Assembly (NCBI GenBank): GCA_963778895.1
Contig: CAVZVZ010000001.1
Location: 62,001-126,000 of the forward strand
Source: CAVZVZ01 sp963778895
GTDB taxonomy: Bacteria; Actinomycetota; Acidimicrobiia; Acidimicrobiales; Acidimicrobilacustridaceae
Reading direction: 5' to 3'
DNA length: 64,000 bases
Within the stretch, counting starts at the first letter, position 1. Each line of letters starts with the position of its first letter. A program made the translations under genes and the position numbers. Shown in pieces: positions 52,690-63,300 of the stretch. The notes under the pieces are model-generated. The model did no database searches. It was not told the origin of the DNA and saw nothing but the letters and a program-made list of their open reading frames with translations.

Positions 52690-53828
52690 TCATGCGGGAA
52701 GATCCGGCACCGGGCCGCGTCGGGCGGGATCCGCGAAGGCCGACAGCTTGATCGGATTGCCGGCCACTGCGAAGCCGTCGAGGCGATCGTCGTCGACGGT
52801 AACGACCATGTTCCGCGCTCGCACCTGTGGGTCGGCCAGCACCTGGGCGACGTCGTTGATGGGGCCGCACGGGATGTCGGCCGCTTCCAGCCGGGCCAGC
52901 CACGCGTCGACGGTCGCCGAGGCGAGCACCTCCTCGAGGGCGGCCTGCAGCTCGAGTCGATGGTCGGTGCGCAGCGGGTTGCTGGCAAACCGCTCGTCGT
53001 CGGCCAGGTCGGCAGACCCGACGACCTCGCAGAGCCGCCGGAACAACGCGTCGTTGCCCGCGGCGATCACGAGCCAGCCATCGGCGGCGCGAAACGCGCC
53101 GAAGGGCGCGATCGACGGATGATGCGCGCCGAGCGGCCCGGGAGCCGTGCCCGTGGCCATGTACCGAGCGATCGCGTTCTCGAGGGTGGCGACCTGGCAA
53201 TCGAGCATCGAGACATCGACCTTGGTGGTCTCGCCCGTGAGGGCGCGGTGATAGAGCGCGCTCACGATGCCGGTGGCCGTGAACAGGCCGCCGACGATGT
53301 CACCGACCGAGGTACCCACGCGCGTCGGGGAGCCCACCTTCCTGGCCCGTGATGCTCATGACACCGCCCATTGCCTGCACGACCATGTCGTAGGCCGGTC
53401 TGCTCGCGTAGGGCCCGGTATGACCGAACCCGGACACTGCCGCGTAGATGAGCCTCGGGAACCGCGCATGAAGGGTGTCCCAGTCGTAGCCCATACGCTC
53501 GAACGCCCCGCCACGGAAGTTCTCGACGACCACATCCGCTTCCGCGAGCAACGCATCGAAGCGGGCTCGATCGTCACCGAGGCGCAGATCGAGCGCGATC
53601 GATTCCTTGCCGCGGTTGAGCGACGCGAAGTAGGCGGACACGCCGTTGACGAACGGACCGATGTGGCGGGAGTCGTCACCCGTGCCCGGCCGCTCGATCT
53701 TGATCACACGAGCGCCTAGATCGGACAGCATCATCGTGCAGAAGGGGCCGGCGAGCACACGGGTGAGGTCGACGACCACGACGCCCCCCAGGGGTCCGGC
53801 CGACGACGCGGGCGGGGTCGTCAGTCAC
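52690..53828 (-). CDS. CaiB/BaiF-type (class III) CoA transferase; frameshifted
   Basis: About 379 residues. The N-terminus VVVDLTRVLAGPFCTMMLSD and IKIERPGTGDDSRHIGPF are classic for family III CoA transferases; the catalytic Asp fits in MLDCQVATLEN after the GTSVGDIVGGLFTATGI segment. Later GPINDVAQVLADPQVRARNM is also family-typical. Members move CoA between carboxylic acids, or act as racemases (alpha-methylacyl-CoA racemase branch). One +1 step near 53330-53340 and probably one in the six-G run near 53783-53788 are corrected; the latter gives a GTG start at 53828 (VTDDPARVVGRTPGG) overlapping the J-domain gene stop by 8 nt. The substrate is unknown. Confidence 0.87.
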
Positions 53829-54399
53829 CACGAGCCGCCAACGCGTCCAGCAACGCCTCGATGACCGGCCGGATCGGCGGGGTCGCCACGGCCTCGATCG
53901 ACTCCAAGGTGCAGAACGCCTCGGTACCGCCCGCTCGACCCTGGAGCGTGATGAGCAACGAGCAACTCGGGCCGCCTTCGAAGCGCACGATCGTCTCGAG
54001 GATGCCGAGCTGGCGGTCGAAGTAGGCGACGTGTCCGATGCGGCCGGCCGCCTCGAACAGCACCGCGAACGACTCCGCCATCGGTGCATGCAACAGCAAG
54101 GTGTCACCCGCGGCCAGCTCGGCCGCGACGGCCTCCTCGTAGGCCGTGGGAGCCGCGGCCGGGGGAGCGGGAGCGGCAGCTGCGGGCGGGGCGACGGTGA
54201 TCGTGTCGCCGCCGGATTCGTCGGCGACCCGACGCAGAAAGGCGTAGGCCTCGGTGAGGCGAGCCGTTTGCGCGGTCTCGTTGGCGCCGGCGATGTCGGG
54301 ATGATGCTCGAGCACGAGCCGTCGGAACGCCGCTCGCACCTCCGTCATGGCGGCGCCGGAACCCAGGCCCAGCACGGCGAGCGCCTCACGAGTGTCCAC
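53821..54399 (-). CDS. J-domain (DnaJ-like) protein
   Basis: A 192-residue protein. Residues 3-65 form a J domain: REALAVLGL, AFRRLVLEHHPDIAGAN with the essential His-Pro-Asp, and AYAFLRRV. After an Ala/Pro linker (about 75-90) a C-terminal ~100-residue alpha/beta domain follows that I do not recognise. J domains stimulate the ATPase of an Hsp70 partner. Start GTG at 54399. The stop overlaps the CoA transferase start, and a lipoprotein gene lies 9 nt upstream on the same strand, so the three may form an operon, although no common function is evident. Confidence 0.88.
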   Translation of the reverse strand: MDTREALAVLGLGSGAAMTEVRAAFRRLVLEHHPDIAGANETAQTARLTEAYAFLRRVADESGGDTITVAPPAAAAPAPPAAAPTAYEEAVAAELAAGDTLLLHAPMAESFAVLFEAAGRIGHVAYFDRQLGILETIVRFEGGPSCSLLITLQGRAGGTEAFCTLESIEAVATPPIRPVIEALLDALAARGD

Positions 54400-54408
54400 G
54401 ACCGCACG

Positions 54409-54849
54409 TTACGTGGACCGCGTCACGACCGCTTTCGACGCGAACGCCGGTCCGGACGGGCCGCTGCCGACCAGCTGGATGGAGTGCACGTTGCCGTCGC
54501 ACGGCAGGGCGATCGAGTACTCGCCACTGGTCGGCGGCGCCGGAGCACCGGCGACGGGACCGTTGTCGACCACGAAGGCCACCGCGGTCAGATCGACGGT
54601 GGTGTAGGTGACCGTGATGTTCGCGGTGTCGCCCGTACACGAGACATCCCCGGGCGCGTCGAAGCGCACGACCCGCGAGTCGGGGCCGGGCCGTGTCGCG
54701 GTGTCGTTGGTCAACGGCGCAGTCGTCGACCCTGCCCCGGGATGCGCCGCCGCCGCGGGGTCGCTCACCGTGTTCGAGCTACTCCCACTGCAGCCGTTCA
54801 GTCCCACGAGCCCGATGCCCAACAGGACAGCGAGGGTCGGAAGGCGCAC
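54409..54849 (-). CDS. Putative lipoprotein
   Basis: A 146-residue secreted protein with a lipoprotein signal: MRLPTLAVLLGIGLVGLNGC, where LNGC is the lipobox and Cys20 the lipidated residue. A Ser/Thr/Ala/Pro-rich spacer follows, then a compact beta-rich domain with a Cys pair (SCTGDTANITVTYTTV and IALPCDGNVHSIQLVG). No family is recognised. Surface display fits; the role is unknown. Confidence 0.75.
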   Translation of the reverse strand: MRLPTLAVLLGIGLVGLNGCSGSSSNTVSDPAAAAHPGAGSTTAPLTNDTATRPGPDSRVVRFDAPGDVSCTGDTANITVTYTTVDLTAVAFVVDNGPVAGAPAPPTSGEYSIALPCDGNVHSIQLVGSGPSGPAFASKAVVTRST

Positions 54850-54889
54850 CTCGTCAGCCTAAGCCCGCCGGCGGTAGCGTCCCGCCCCG

Positions 54890-56412
54890 GTGCCTGCTCA
54901 TCCTTCGACGCTTGCCCGAGCTGCTCGCGGTCGATCCCCAGTCCCTCGCCGTGGACGACCTCACGCGCACGCGTCGGTGGTCGGAGCTCGACGATCGGGT
55001 GGCGCGTCTGCGCGCGTTGTTCGATCAGCTGGGCCTGCAGCCCGGCGACCACATCGCGATGGTCATGGGCAACCGTCTCGAGTTCGTCGAGCTGGTGCTG
55101 GCGGCTCTGACCGCGGGGTTGTGGCTCACCCCCGTGAACTGGCATGCCCGACGCGAGGAGATCGCCTACGTGCTCGCCGACGCCGGCGCGGCGGTGGTCT
55201 TTGCCGACCCCGAGTTCGTGGATCTGGTTCGAGAGGCGGCGGAGCCGATCCGCGTCATCGAAGCGGGCCGGGAGCTCGACGACGTGCTGGCGGGCCTTCC
55301 GCCTACGGCCCTGGATCCGACGGCGGTCCCCGGCGGCAACATGTTCTACACGTCCGGCACCACTGGTCGTCCGAAGGGAGTGCGGCGAGGGCGGCAGTCC
55401 GACCTCGCGACGCAGGTGGCCTCGTTCCGTCGAGCCGGGGCGATCCTCGGTCTCGACGGACAGGGCCCGCACCTCGTCACCGGACCGCTGTACCACGCCG
55501 CACCGCTCGGATTCGCAGTGATGGATCTGTTGAACGGCGCGTCGATGATCGTGATGCCGGCTTTCGACGCGATCGAGACGCTCTCGCTCATCGAGCAGCG
55601 CAACGTACGCAACACGCATCTCGTACCGACCATGTTCGTGCGGCTGTTGCGGCTCTCCGACGAGAACGCGCGCGTCGTTCTCACCGTCGACCCTCACAAC
55701 GGTGTTGCACGGCGCCGCGCCGATCGCGCCGACGGTGAAGCGACAGATGATCGAGTGGTGGGGCCCGGTGTTGGTGGAGTACTGGGGCGCGAGCGAGGGC
55801 GGCGTGGTGACGCTCGTCGGGTCCGACGACTGGTCCGGCCCGGCCCGGCACCGTCGGTCGGGCCATCGCCAACCACGAGGTGTTCGCCACCGACGACGCC
55901 GGGCAGCCACTACCGCCGGGGGAGACCGGTCTCCTCTGGTGTCGCAACACCGCCGTCGACGAGGTCTTCAGCTACCACAACGATCCGACCAAGACGGCCA
56001 GGCCTTTCGAGGCCCGGGCGTGTACACCATCGGCGACATCGGTCGAGTGGACGACGACGGCTACGTGTACCTCGCCGACCGCGTGTCGAACATGATCATC
56101 TCCGGCGGGGTGAACATCTATCCGGCCGAAGTCGAAGCGGCGTTGATCGAACACCCCTTGGTGGCGGACGTGGCCGTGTTCGGCATACCCGACGACGAGT
56201 GGGGTGAATCGGTCCGAGCCGCGGTCCAACTGACCGAACGGGTGAGCGATCCGGACGCGACCGCCGAGGCGTTGATCGCGTTCGTCCGCGAGCGGGTCGC
56301 GTCGTACAAGGCGCCACGTTCGATCGAGTTCCACGAGCAACTGCCGCGAGCACCGACCGGCAAGCTCGCGACCCGTGTCCTGAAGGCGCCTCACTGGCCC
56401 GACGCGGGCTGA
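54890..56412 (+). CDS. AMP-dependent acyl-CoA synthetase/ligase; several frameshifts
   Basis: About 506 residues of the ANL superfamily. Seen: RWSELDDRVARLRALF, the P-loop MFYTSGTTGRPKGV, YHAAPLGFAVMDLLNG, EYWGASEGGVVT, VYTIGDIGRVDDDGY, VYLADRVSNMIISGGVNIYP, and the C-terminal catalytic Lys in PRAPTGKLATR. It activates a fatty or other carboxylic acid to acyl-CoA through an acyl-adenylate. Frame steps occur near 54915 (+1; corrected STLPELLAVD), 55690-55700 (+1), 55845-55855 (+1), and near 56000, where one C is missing (a deletion, unlike the others). GTG at 54890 follows TAGCGT (54875-54880) by 9 nt, so it is probably leaderless. Confidence 0.88.
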
Positions 56413-56451
56413 CTCAGCCCCGCGGGCGCAAGGTTCGGTACCTTGGGTGTC

Positions 56452-56964
56452 GTGCAGGTCCGCTTCCGGTTGACATCTCGGCAGGTCATCATCCAGGCCG
56501 TGCTCGTGCTGTTCGCGTGGGCGTGCATGACGCTGCTGAACGTGCGCATCGGTGGCGCCAACCCGGTGCTGCTCGCAGCCTATGGAACGGCCTTCGCGCT
56601 CTCGGTCGGGCTCTCGGGCCGTTGGCGGGGCGCGGAGCTCACCGCCGAGGGCGTGATCATCCGCCGTAACCGCAAGCGGTTCGTCCCCTGGACCGACGTC
56701 ACCGACGTACGCCAGGGCTCGGTGCTGCTCACACGAATCGTCGTCTTCGAGACACCGCGAGGCCTGGTGCGCTCGTGGGCTCCGGCCGCCAGCCCGCTCG
56801 CTCCCGACCGCGACTTCGACTCGAAGCTGACGTACATCCGCCAGTGGTGGTGGAACGCCCGGCGGGAATCGACCGACGCCGCCGTGCTGTGGCCCGTCGC
56901 CAGCGGCACCGGCTGGGGCATCCCGGTCGTCACCGACGCGGCCAGGAGCGACTCAGCAGTGTGA
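56452..56964 (+). CDS. Membrane PH-like domain protein
   Basis: A 170-residue protein: two transmembrane helices (about 12-27 and 36-55) followed by a bacterial PH-like domain (ELTAEGVIIRRNRKRFVPWTDVTDV). Such domains often face the cytoplasm and mediate membrane-linked assembly. GTG at 56452 is chosen because TACCTT (56439-56444) ends 7 nt upstream, the same leaderless geometry as elsewhere in this window; a TTG 9 nt earlier overlaps that box. The 3' end overlaps the amine oxidase by 12 nt tail to tail. Function unknown. Confidence 0.78.
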   Translation: MQVRFRLTSRQVIIQAVLVLFAWACMTLLNVRIGGANPVLLAAYGTAFALSVGLSGRWRGAELTAEGVIIRRNRKRFVPWTDVTDVRQGSVLLTRIVVFETPRGLVRSWAPAASPLAPDRDFDSKLTYIRQWWWNARRESTDAAVLWPVASGTGWGIPVVTDAARSDSAV

Positions 56965-58841
56965 CGAGGAGGGCGGCACGTCGAGCGCAGGGTTGCGGTC
57001 GAAGAACCCCACCGGCACCAACGAGAAGCCCGTCGACTCAACCGGCATGACGGGCCAGTCCTCGGGTCGCACCAAGTGCGTGACACCGAACGTGTGCCAC
57101 ACCACGATCGGTGTGTCGTCGATGCCACGATCCTGTTCGGTCCACACCGCGAGGCCGTCGTCACCGTTGCTCTGGTTGGGGTGCTCGCCGGCGGCCCGCC
57201 GCTCGTCGGGTCGGTACGGCGTCACCCACAGATTGTGCCGGCCGAACGCGGCACGCCGCGACACCGCCGACTGCTCGTGCGCGTGCAACGTGGGCGTGGC
57301 CGTCGGCAACAACTTGTACGAGACGGGGTTGCCCAAACGGTTGGTCGACGAAGGATTCACGATGCGCCACGTACGACTGCGCGCGGGGTCGACCTCGCGT
57401 CGCGCTTCTCGTTCGCTGGTGAGCGGACGCGCCACCGACTGAAAGCCGTTGGCCCACTCGTTGTCGGGCCCGGGTGGCATCGTCTCGACGTCGACCTCGA
57501 CCACCGTGTTGTCGGGCCCGTCGATCGCCGGATCGAGTCGCACACAGAACAGATGCTGGTGATGCGGCGCCGCCAGACCCGGTGCGAGCACGTTGGCGTT
57601 CGACGGTTGCTCCGCCGGGGCGAACGCTTGGGTCTGCACGATGCCGGTCAGCTTCACCTCGAGCTGGATCGTGCCGTCGAGGTAGAAGTACCAGTAGAAG
57701 CCGTACTCGTAGTTGCCGACGGTGTAGATCGCGCTGACGACGAGGCGGCGCTGGCGCCGGACCTCGGTGCGGAACGAGTGGAGGTCCTGGTGCTTCCAGA
57801 GGATGCTGAAGTCTTCCTCGTGCATGCAGATCGCGTTGTTCACCAGATCGGCGTCACCGTGCTCGGTCGACCGCACGACGTCGAAGTAGTGGATCTCGCC
57901 GAGGCAGTCGCAACCGAGCTCGAGTGAGTTGACGAAGCGACCCATGCCCCACTCGCCGGCATCGAATGCGTTCTTCCAACGGTGGGCCGGGTCGGTGCTC
58001 GCGTACGGCACGACCATCTCCGACAGCGCGGCGCGGCGCAGGATCGGCCGCACGCGCCCCGCCGCGGGATCGTCGTACGCGATCTCGTGCAGCACGAGGC
58101 CTTCGATCGGCGTGAGCGACACACGGAACTGCCAGCGCTGCCACTGCACGAAGTTGCCGTCGACCGTGAAGCTCGGGCCGTCGGGTTGGGTGATCTCGAT
58201 CGGTTTGAGATCGTCGCGCAGCGGTCCGTTGTCCTCGGGGTAGTAGCTCGCCCGTTCCGGGCGGCAACGGCACGATGCCCAGATCCTGGAAGTCGACGAC
58301 CTCACCGGTCGCCAGATCGACGTCGGCGATCACGCCCTCGATCGGCCGGGCGTAGCCGTTGTCCTCGGCGTCCTCGCGTAGATACGAGATCACGCGCGTC
58401 AGCCGCCGCCCCGCTTCGTGTTCGAGCCCGAAGGTGCCGGCGGGCCACGGATCGATCTGCACCCGGTCGAGGTCGTCGATGCCGCGCGCCTTGATCGCCT
58501 GCTGCCACCGCGGGTCCTCGTAGACCGCGATCGCGGCCTCTGATCACCTCGTCGAAGAGCAGCGCGGGACGTGCGTCCTCGTAGACGCGGGTCGACACGA
58601 CCTCGTCGCGGTCGAGCGAGATGATCGAGTGGCGCAAGGCGCACGGACCGGCCACCGCGACGGCGCGTGCTCGGCGATCGATCGCGGTACCGGTCGCGTA
58701 GGCGTCGAGATCGCCGCGAGTGGGCTCCTCGAGCGTGATCATCGAGAACAGCGGGTGGTCCTCGCCGGTCGAACGGCGGTAGATGCCCGCGGCCCGAGTG
58801 ATCTCTTCGCCGGTCAGTGGTTCGAGCGGATGCACGCTCAT
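56953..58841 (-). CDS. Copper amine oxidase (primary-amine oxidase); two frameshifts
   Basis: About 628 residues. The topaquinone precursor is the first Tyr in TVGNYEYG (codon 57709-57711); the catalytic base region is FDAGEWGMGRF, and copper His are in APHHQHLF and WHTFGVTHLVRPEDW. N-terminal N2/N3 domains are present (EPLTGEEITRAAGIY). The enzyme oxidises primary amines to aldehydes with H2O2 and NH3. Two +1 steps: near 58541-58545 (extra A; corrected LFDEVIEAAIAVYED) and near 58256-58262 (extra G; corrected LPPERASYYPED). ATG at 58841 overlaps the aminopeptidase stop (ATGA), so the two are coupled. Both could act in amine or amino acid catabolism. Confidence 0.92.
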
Positions 58842-60162
58842 GGCGCGACCAGGAACGCGGCCAACGCGGCCGTCAACATCGCAGGGTCGGTCGCGCCGCA
58901 CATCTCACGTGCGGAGTGCATCGCGAGTTGGGGGATGCCGACGTCGACCGTGGACACACCGAGCCGGGCCGCGGTCATCGGCCCGATGGTGGAGCCGCAC
59001 GGCATGTCGGCGCGGGACACGAACCGTTGCAGCGGAACGCCGGCCGTGTCACAGGCGAGCTCGAAGGCGGCGGCCGACGTGGCGTCGGTCGCGTAGCGGA
59101 CGTTGGCGTTGACCTTCAGCACGGGTCCACCGCCGATGTGAATGGGGTGAGCAGGATCATGGCGCTCCGGATAGTTGGGGTGCGTCGCATGGGCACCGTC
59201 GGCCGAGACACACATCGACGAGGCGAGCGCTCGGTGGAACCCGTCGCGGTCGAGCCCGCTCGGCGTGGGCGATGCGTTCGAGCACGGTCACGAGGAGCGA
59301 CCCGTCGGCGCCCGTCGCCGATTGGCTGCCGATCTCCTCGTGGTCGTACAGGCAGATCACCGCGACGCCGGGCGTGCTCGCCGTCCCAGTCGGTCGCGCC
59401 GAGCTGGGCGGACAACGCCTCGACGGCAGCATGACACGACGCCAGGTTGTCGATGCGCGGCGCGCTGACGAACTCGTCGTCGACACCGAGCAGGCTCGAC
59501 GGGGTGAGGTCGTGCAGCATCGCGTCCCACGACAGCACCGCATCCTCGGTGACGCCGATCTCCTTGGCGAGGAAGCGTCGGAACGCGCCCTCGTCGGGCG
59601 AACCGAGGCCCCACACCGGCACGAGGTGTTGCTGCGGATTGAGCTTGAGTCCGTCGTTGACGCCCCGGTCGAGATGGATCGCGAGCTGGGGGACGCGCAG
59701 CAACGGCCGATCGACGCGGAACTCACGGGTCGTCGCGCGCCGGCCGTCGCGCACCGACACCCGACCCGACAGCCCCAGGTCGCGGTCGAGCCAGCTGTTG
59801 AGCAGGACCCCGCCGTACACCTCCACGCCGAGCTGGCGGGCACCACTGCCACCGGTGTCGGGCCGGGGCTTGATCCGTAGGTTCGGGCTGTCGGTGTGGG
59901 CCCCGATGATTCGGAATCCCCGCAGCGGGTCGCTCGCGGGCTTGGACTCCCAGGCCACGAGACTCCCGCCCCGCACCACCACGTAGCGGCCGGGACCGGT
60001 GAGCCAGGCGTCGGTCTCGTCCAGGATGACGAAGCCGTCGTCGACCAACCGAGCCGCTGCCGACCGCACAGCGTGGTATGGCGACGGCGATGCGTCGATG
60101 AACGAGAGAAGGCCGCGAGCCCCCCGGGTGGGGTGTTCCTCAACGGCGTCCTGGTCGGGCAC
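58838..60162 (-). CDS. M18-family aminopeptidase; two frameshifts
   Basis: About 440 residues of the M18 (aspartyl aminopeptidase, ApeB/LAP4) family. Zinc ligands: GAHTDSPNLRIKPRP (His), RIDNLASCHAAVEAL (Asp), LYDHEEIGSQSATGA (Glu pair), SADGAHATHPNY (Asp), and the C-terminal MHSAREMCGATDP (His). Members remove N-terminal acidic or other residues. Two +1 steps, near 59378-59383 (before VICLYDHEE) and near 59255-59263, are corrected. GTG at 60162 is the natural start. The amine oxidase follows with a 4-nt overlap. Confidence 0.9.
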
Positions 60163-60345
60163 GAGCCGAGGCTAGATCGTCTCGCGAAGGCTGGGGGAGC
60201 ACGGGCAATCGAGCGCCTCCCGGCAGGCTGGTGGGGCTCCCGGATGGCTGTGTACGATGCAGCGCTCTGCCGCCTGGCCAACGTCGTCCCGGCGGCGTCC
60301 TGATCCCTCCACGAGGGACCCGTACGCCCAAGCTCTGGAAACGAC

Positions 60346-63300
60346 ATGGCAGATCCACGTCACGTGGGGCAGCAGCCCGCGCAGGGCCTCTATGACCCTC
60401 GCTTCGAACACGACGCCTGCGGCGTCAACTTCGTGGTGCACATGAAGGGCCTGCGGAGCCACGAGATCGTCCAGATGGGCATCGGCGCACTCTGCAACCT
60501 GCAGCACCGCGGCGCGCTGGGCGCCGAAGTGAACACGGGCGACGGCGCCGGGCTCCTGATGCAGATCCCCGACCGCTTCCTACGCGACGTGGTCCCCTTC
60601 GATCTCCCGGGTGAGGGGCACTACGCCACGGGCATCGGCTTCCTGCCGCGCGATCGCGACTCGGGCCGTGACGTCGCGCGACGCATCGAGAAGATCGTGG
60701 CCAGTGAAGGCCTACGCGTACTCGGCTGGCGCGACGTGCCCCACGACGACTCGATGATCGGTGCCTCGGCGGCGCGGGTGGAGCCCGCGTTCCGCCAACT
60801 CTTCCTGGCCGGTGACGGACTCGAAGGTATGGAGCTCGAACGGCGGGTGTACCTCGCGCGCAAGCGCATGGAACACGAGCTGGGCCCGCTCACCGACCAC
60901 AGCGGCGTGTACTTCCCGAGCCTCTCGGCGCGCACGTTCGTGTACAAGGGCATGCTCACCACGCCTCAGCTGCCGGAGTTCTTCCCCGACCTCATGGACG
61001 AGCGCGTCGAGTCCGCGCTGACGCTCGTGCACTCGCGCTTTTCGACCAACACCTTCCCGTCGTGGCCGCTCGCCCATCCCTTCCGTTACGTGGCTCACAA
61101 TGGCGAGATCAACACGGTGCAGGGCAACCGCAACTGGATGCGGGCGCGCGAGGCGCTGCTGGCGAGTGAGTTGCTCCCGGGTGATCTCGAGCGCATCTTC
61201 CCCATCTGCACGCCCGGTGCGAGCGACTCGGCCACGTTCGACGAAGCGCTCGAGCTGTTGCACATGGGCGGTTACGGCTTGCCTCACGCAGTGCTGATGA
61301 TGATCCCCGAGGCGTGGGAGAACCACGAGTCGATGAGCGCGGCCAAGAAGGCGTTCTATCGATACCACGCGTCGTTGATCGAGCCGTGGGACGGGCCGGC
61401 GTCGATCGCCTTCACCGACGGCACGGTCATCGGTGCCGTGCTCGACCGCAACGGGTTGCGACCGTCGCGCTTCTGGGTCACCGACGACGACCTCGTCATC
61501 ATGGCGTCCGAGGTCGGCGTGCTCGACGTCGCGCCCGAGCGGGTCGTGCAGAAGGGTCGCCTGCAGCCGGGCCGCATGTTCCTCGTCGACACGACCCAAG
61601 GCCGCATCGTCGGTGACGACGAGATCAAGGGCGCGCTGGCTTCGAGCCGGCCCTTCGAGCGCTGGCTCGACGAGAACCTGGTCGAGCTCGACCTGCTGCC
61701 CCAGGCCACCCACGAGCTCCCGCCGCACGGCTCGGTGGTCGAACGCCAGCTCACCTTCGGGTACACCACCGAAGAGCTGAAGCTCCTGCTCGAACCGATG
61801 GCGCGCACCGCGGCGGAGCCGATCGGGTCGATGGGCACCGACACGCCCGATCGCGGTGCTGTCGAACCGGGCCCGCCTGCTGTACGACTACTTCCAGCAG
61901 CTCTTCGCGCAGGTCACCAATCCACCGCTCGATGCGATCCGCGAGGAACTGGTCACGGCGCTCGGCGCCGCCTTGGGTCCCGAGCGCAACTTGCTCGATC
62001 CGCAGCCCGAGTCGTGCCGGCAGATCTTCTTGCCCCGACCGATCATCGACAACGACGAGCTGGCCAAGCTCGTCAACATCCACACCTATCCCGACCTCGA
62101 CGACTTCAAGACCGTCGTCGTCCCGTGTCTGTTCCGCGTCGAGGACGGCGGCCCCGGCTTGCGCACGGCCCTCGACGAGCTTCGTCGCACCGTGAGCGAG
62201 GCCATCGAGGCCGGAGCGAACATCGTGGTGCTGTCCGATCGAGGGTCCAACGCGGAGCTGGCGCCCATCCCCGCGCTGCTGTTCACCAGCGCGGTGCATC
62301 ATCACCTCATCCGCGAGAAGACGCGGACGCAGGTCGGTCTCGTGGTCGAGACCGGTGAGGCACGCGAGGTGCATCACATGTGCCTGCTGCTCGGGTACGG
62401 CGCCGCGGCGGTCAATCCGTATCTCGCGTTCGAGACCATCGAGGACCTGATCGCCGAAGGCTCGGCCGAGCTCCACGATCCGCAGAAGGCGATCACGAAT
62501 TACATAAAAGCGTGCGGCAAGGGCGTGCTCAAGGTGATGTCGAAGATGGGCATCAGCACGGTCGCTTCTTATACCGGCGCGCAGATCTTCGAAGCGATCG
62601 GATTGTCGCAGCCGGTCGTGGACGAGTTCTTCACCGGCACGGTGAGCCGACTAGGTGGTGTCAGCCTCGACCAGTTGGCCGAGGAGGTTCAGCGCCGCCA
62701 CCAGGATGCGTACCCCAAGAACCCCGCCGAGCGCGCCTACCGCACCCTCGACGTCGGTGGCGAGTACCAGTGGCGTCGCGAAGGCGAGCACCACCTCTTC
62801 AACCCGGAGACGGTGTTCAAGCTGCAACACGCCAGCCGGGCCAAGCGCTACGACGTCTTCAAGGAGTACACGAGCCGGGTCGACGATCAGTCCCGAGCCC
62901 TGGCCACCCTGCGGGGCTTGTTCCAGTTCGACACCGATTCCCGCACGCCGATCTCGATCGACGAGGTCGAGCCGGTCGCCGAGATACTGAAGCGCTTCAG
63001 CACCGGTGCCATGTCGTACGGCTCGATCTCGGCCGAAGCGCACGAGACCTTGGCCATCGCCATGAACCGCTTGGGTGCACGCTCCAACACCGGTGAAGGC
63101 GGAGAGGACCCGGAGCGCTTCGTGCCGCTGCCCAACGGCGACTCCAAGCGCAGCGCGATCAAACAGGTCGCGTCCGGGCGGTTCGGCGTCACCAGCGAGT
63201 ACCTGGTCAACGCCGACGATCTCCAGATCAAGATGGCGCAGGGCGCGAAGCCCGGCGAGGGTGGGCAGCTGCCCGGGCACAAGGTGTACCCGTGGATCGC

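Noticed and set aside
3691..62000. Programmed ribosomal frameshifting or alternative decoding as the cause of the many +1 steps.
   Set aside because: The sites share no slippery sequence or downstream structure, are spread over unrelated genes, and several genes would need three or more events.
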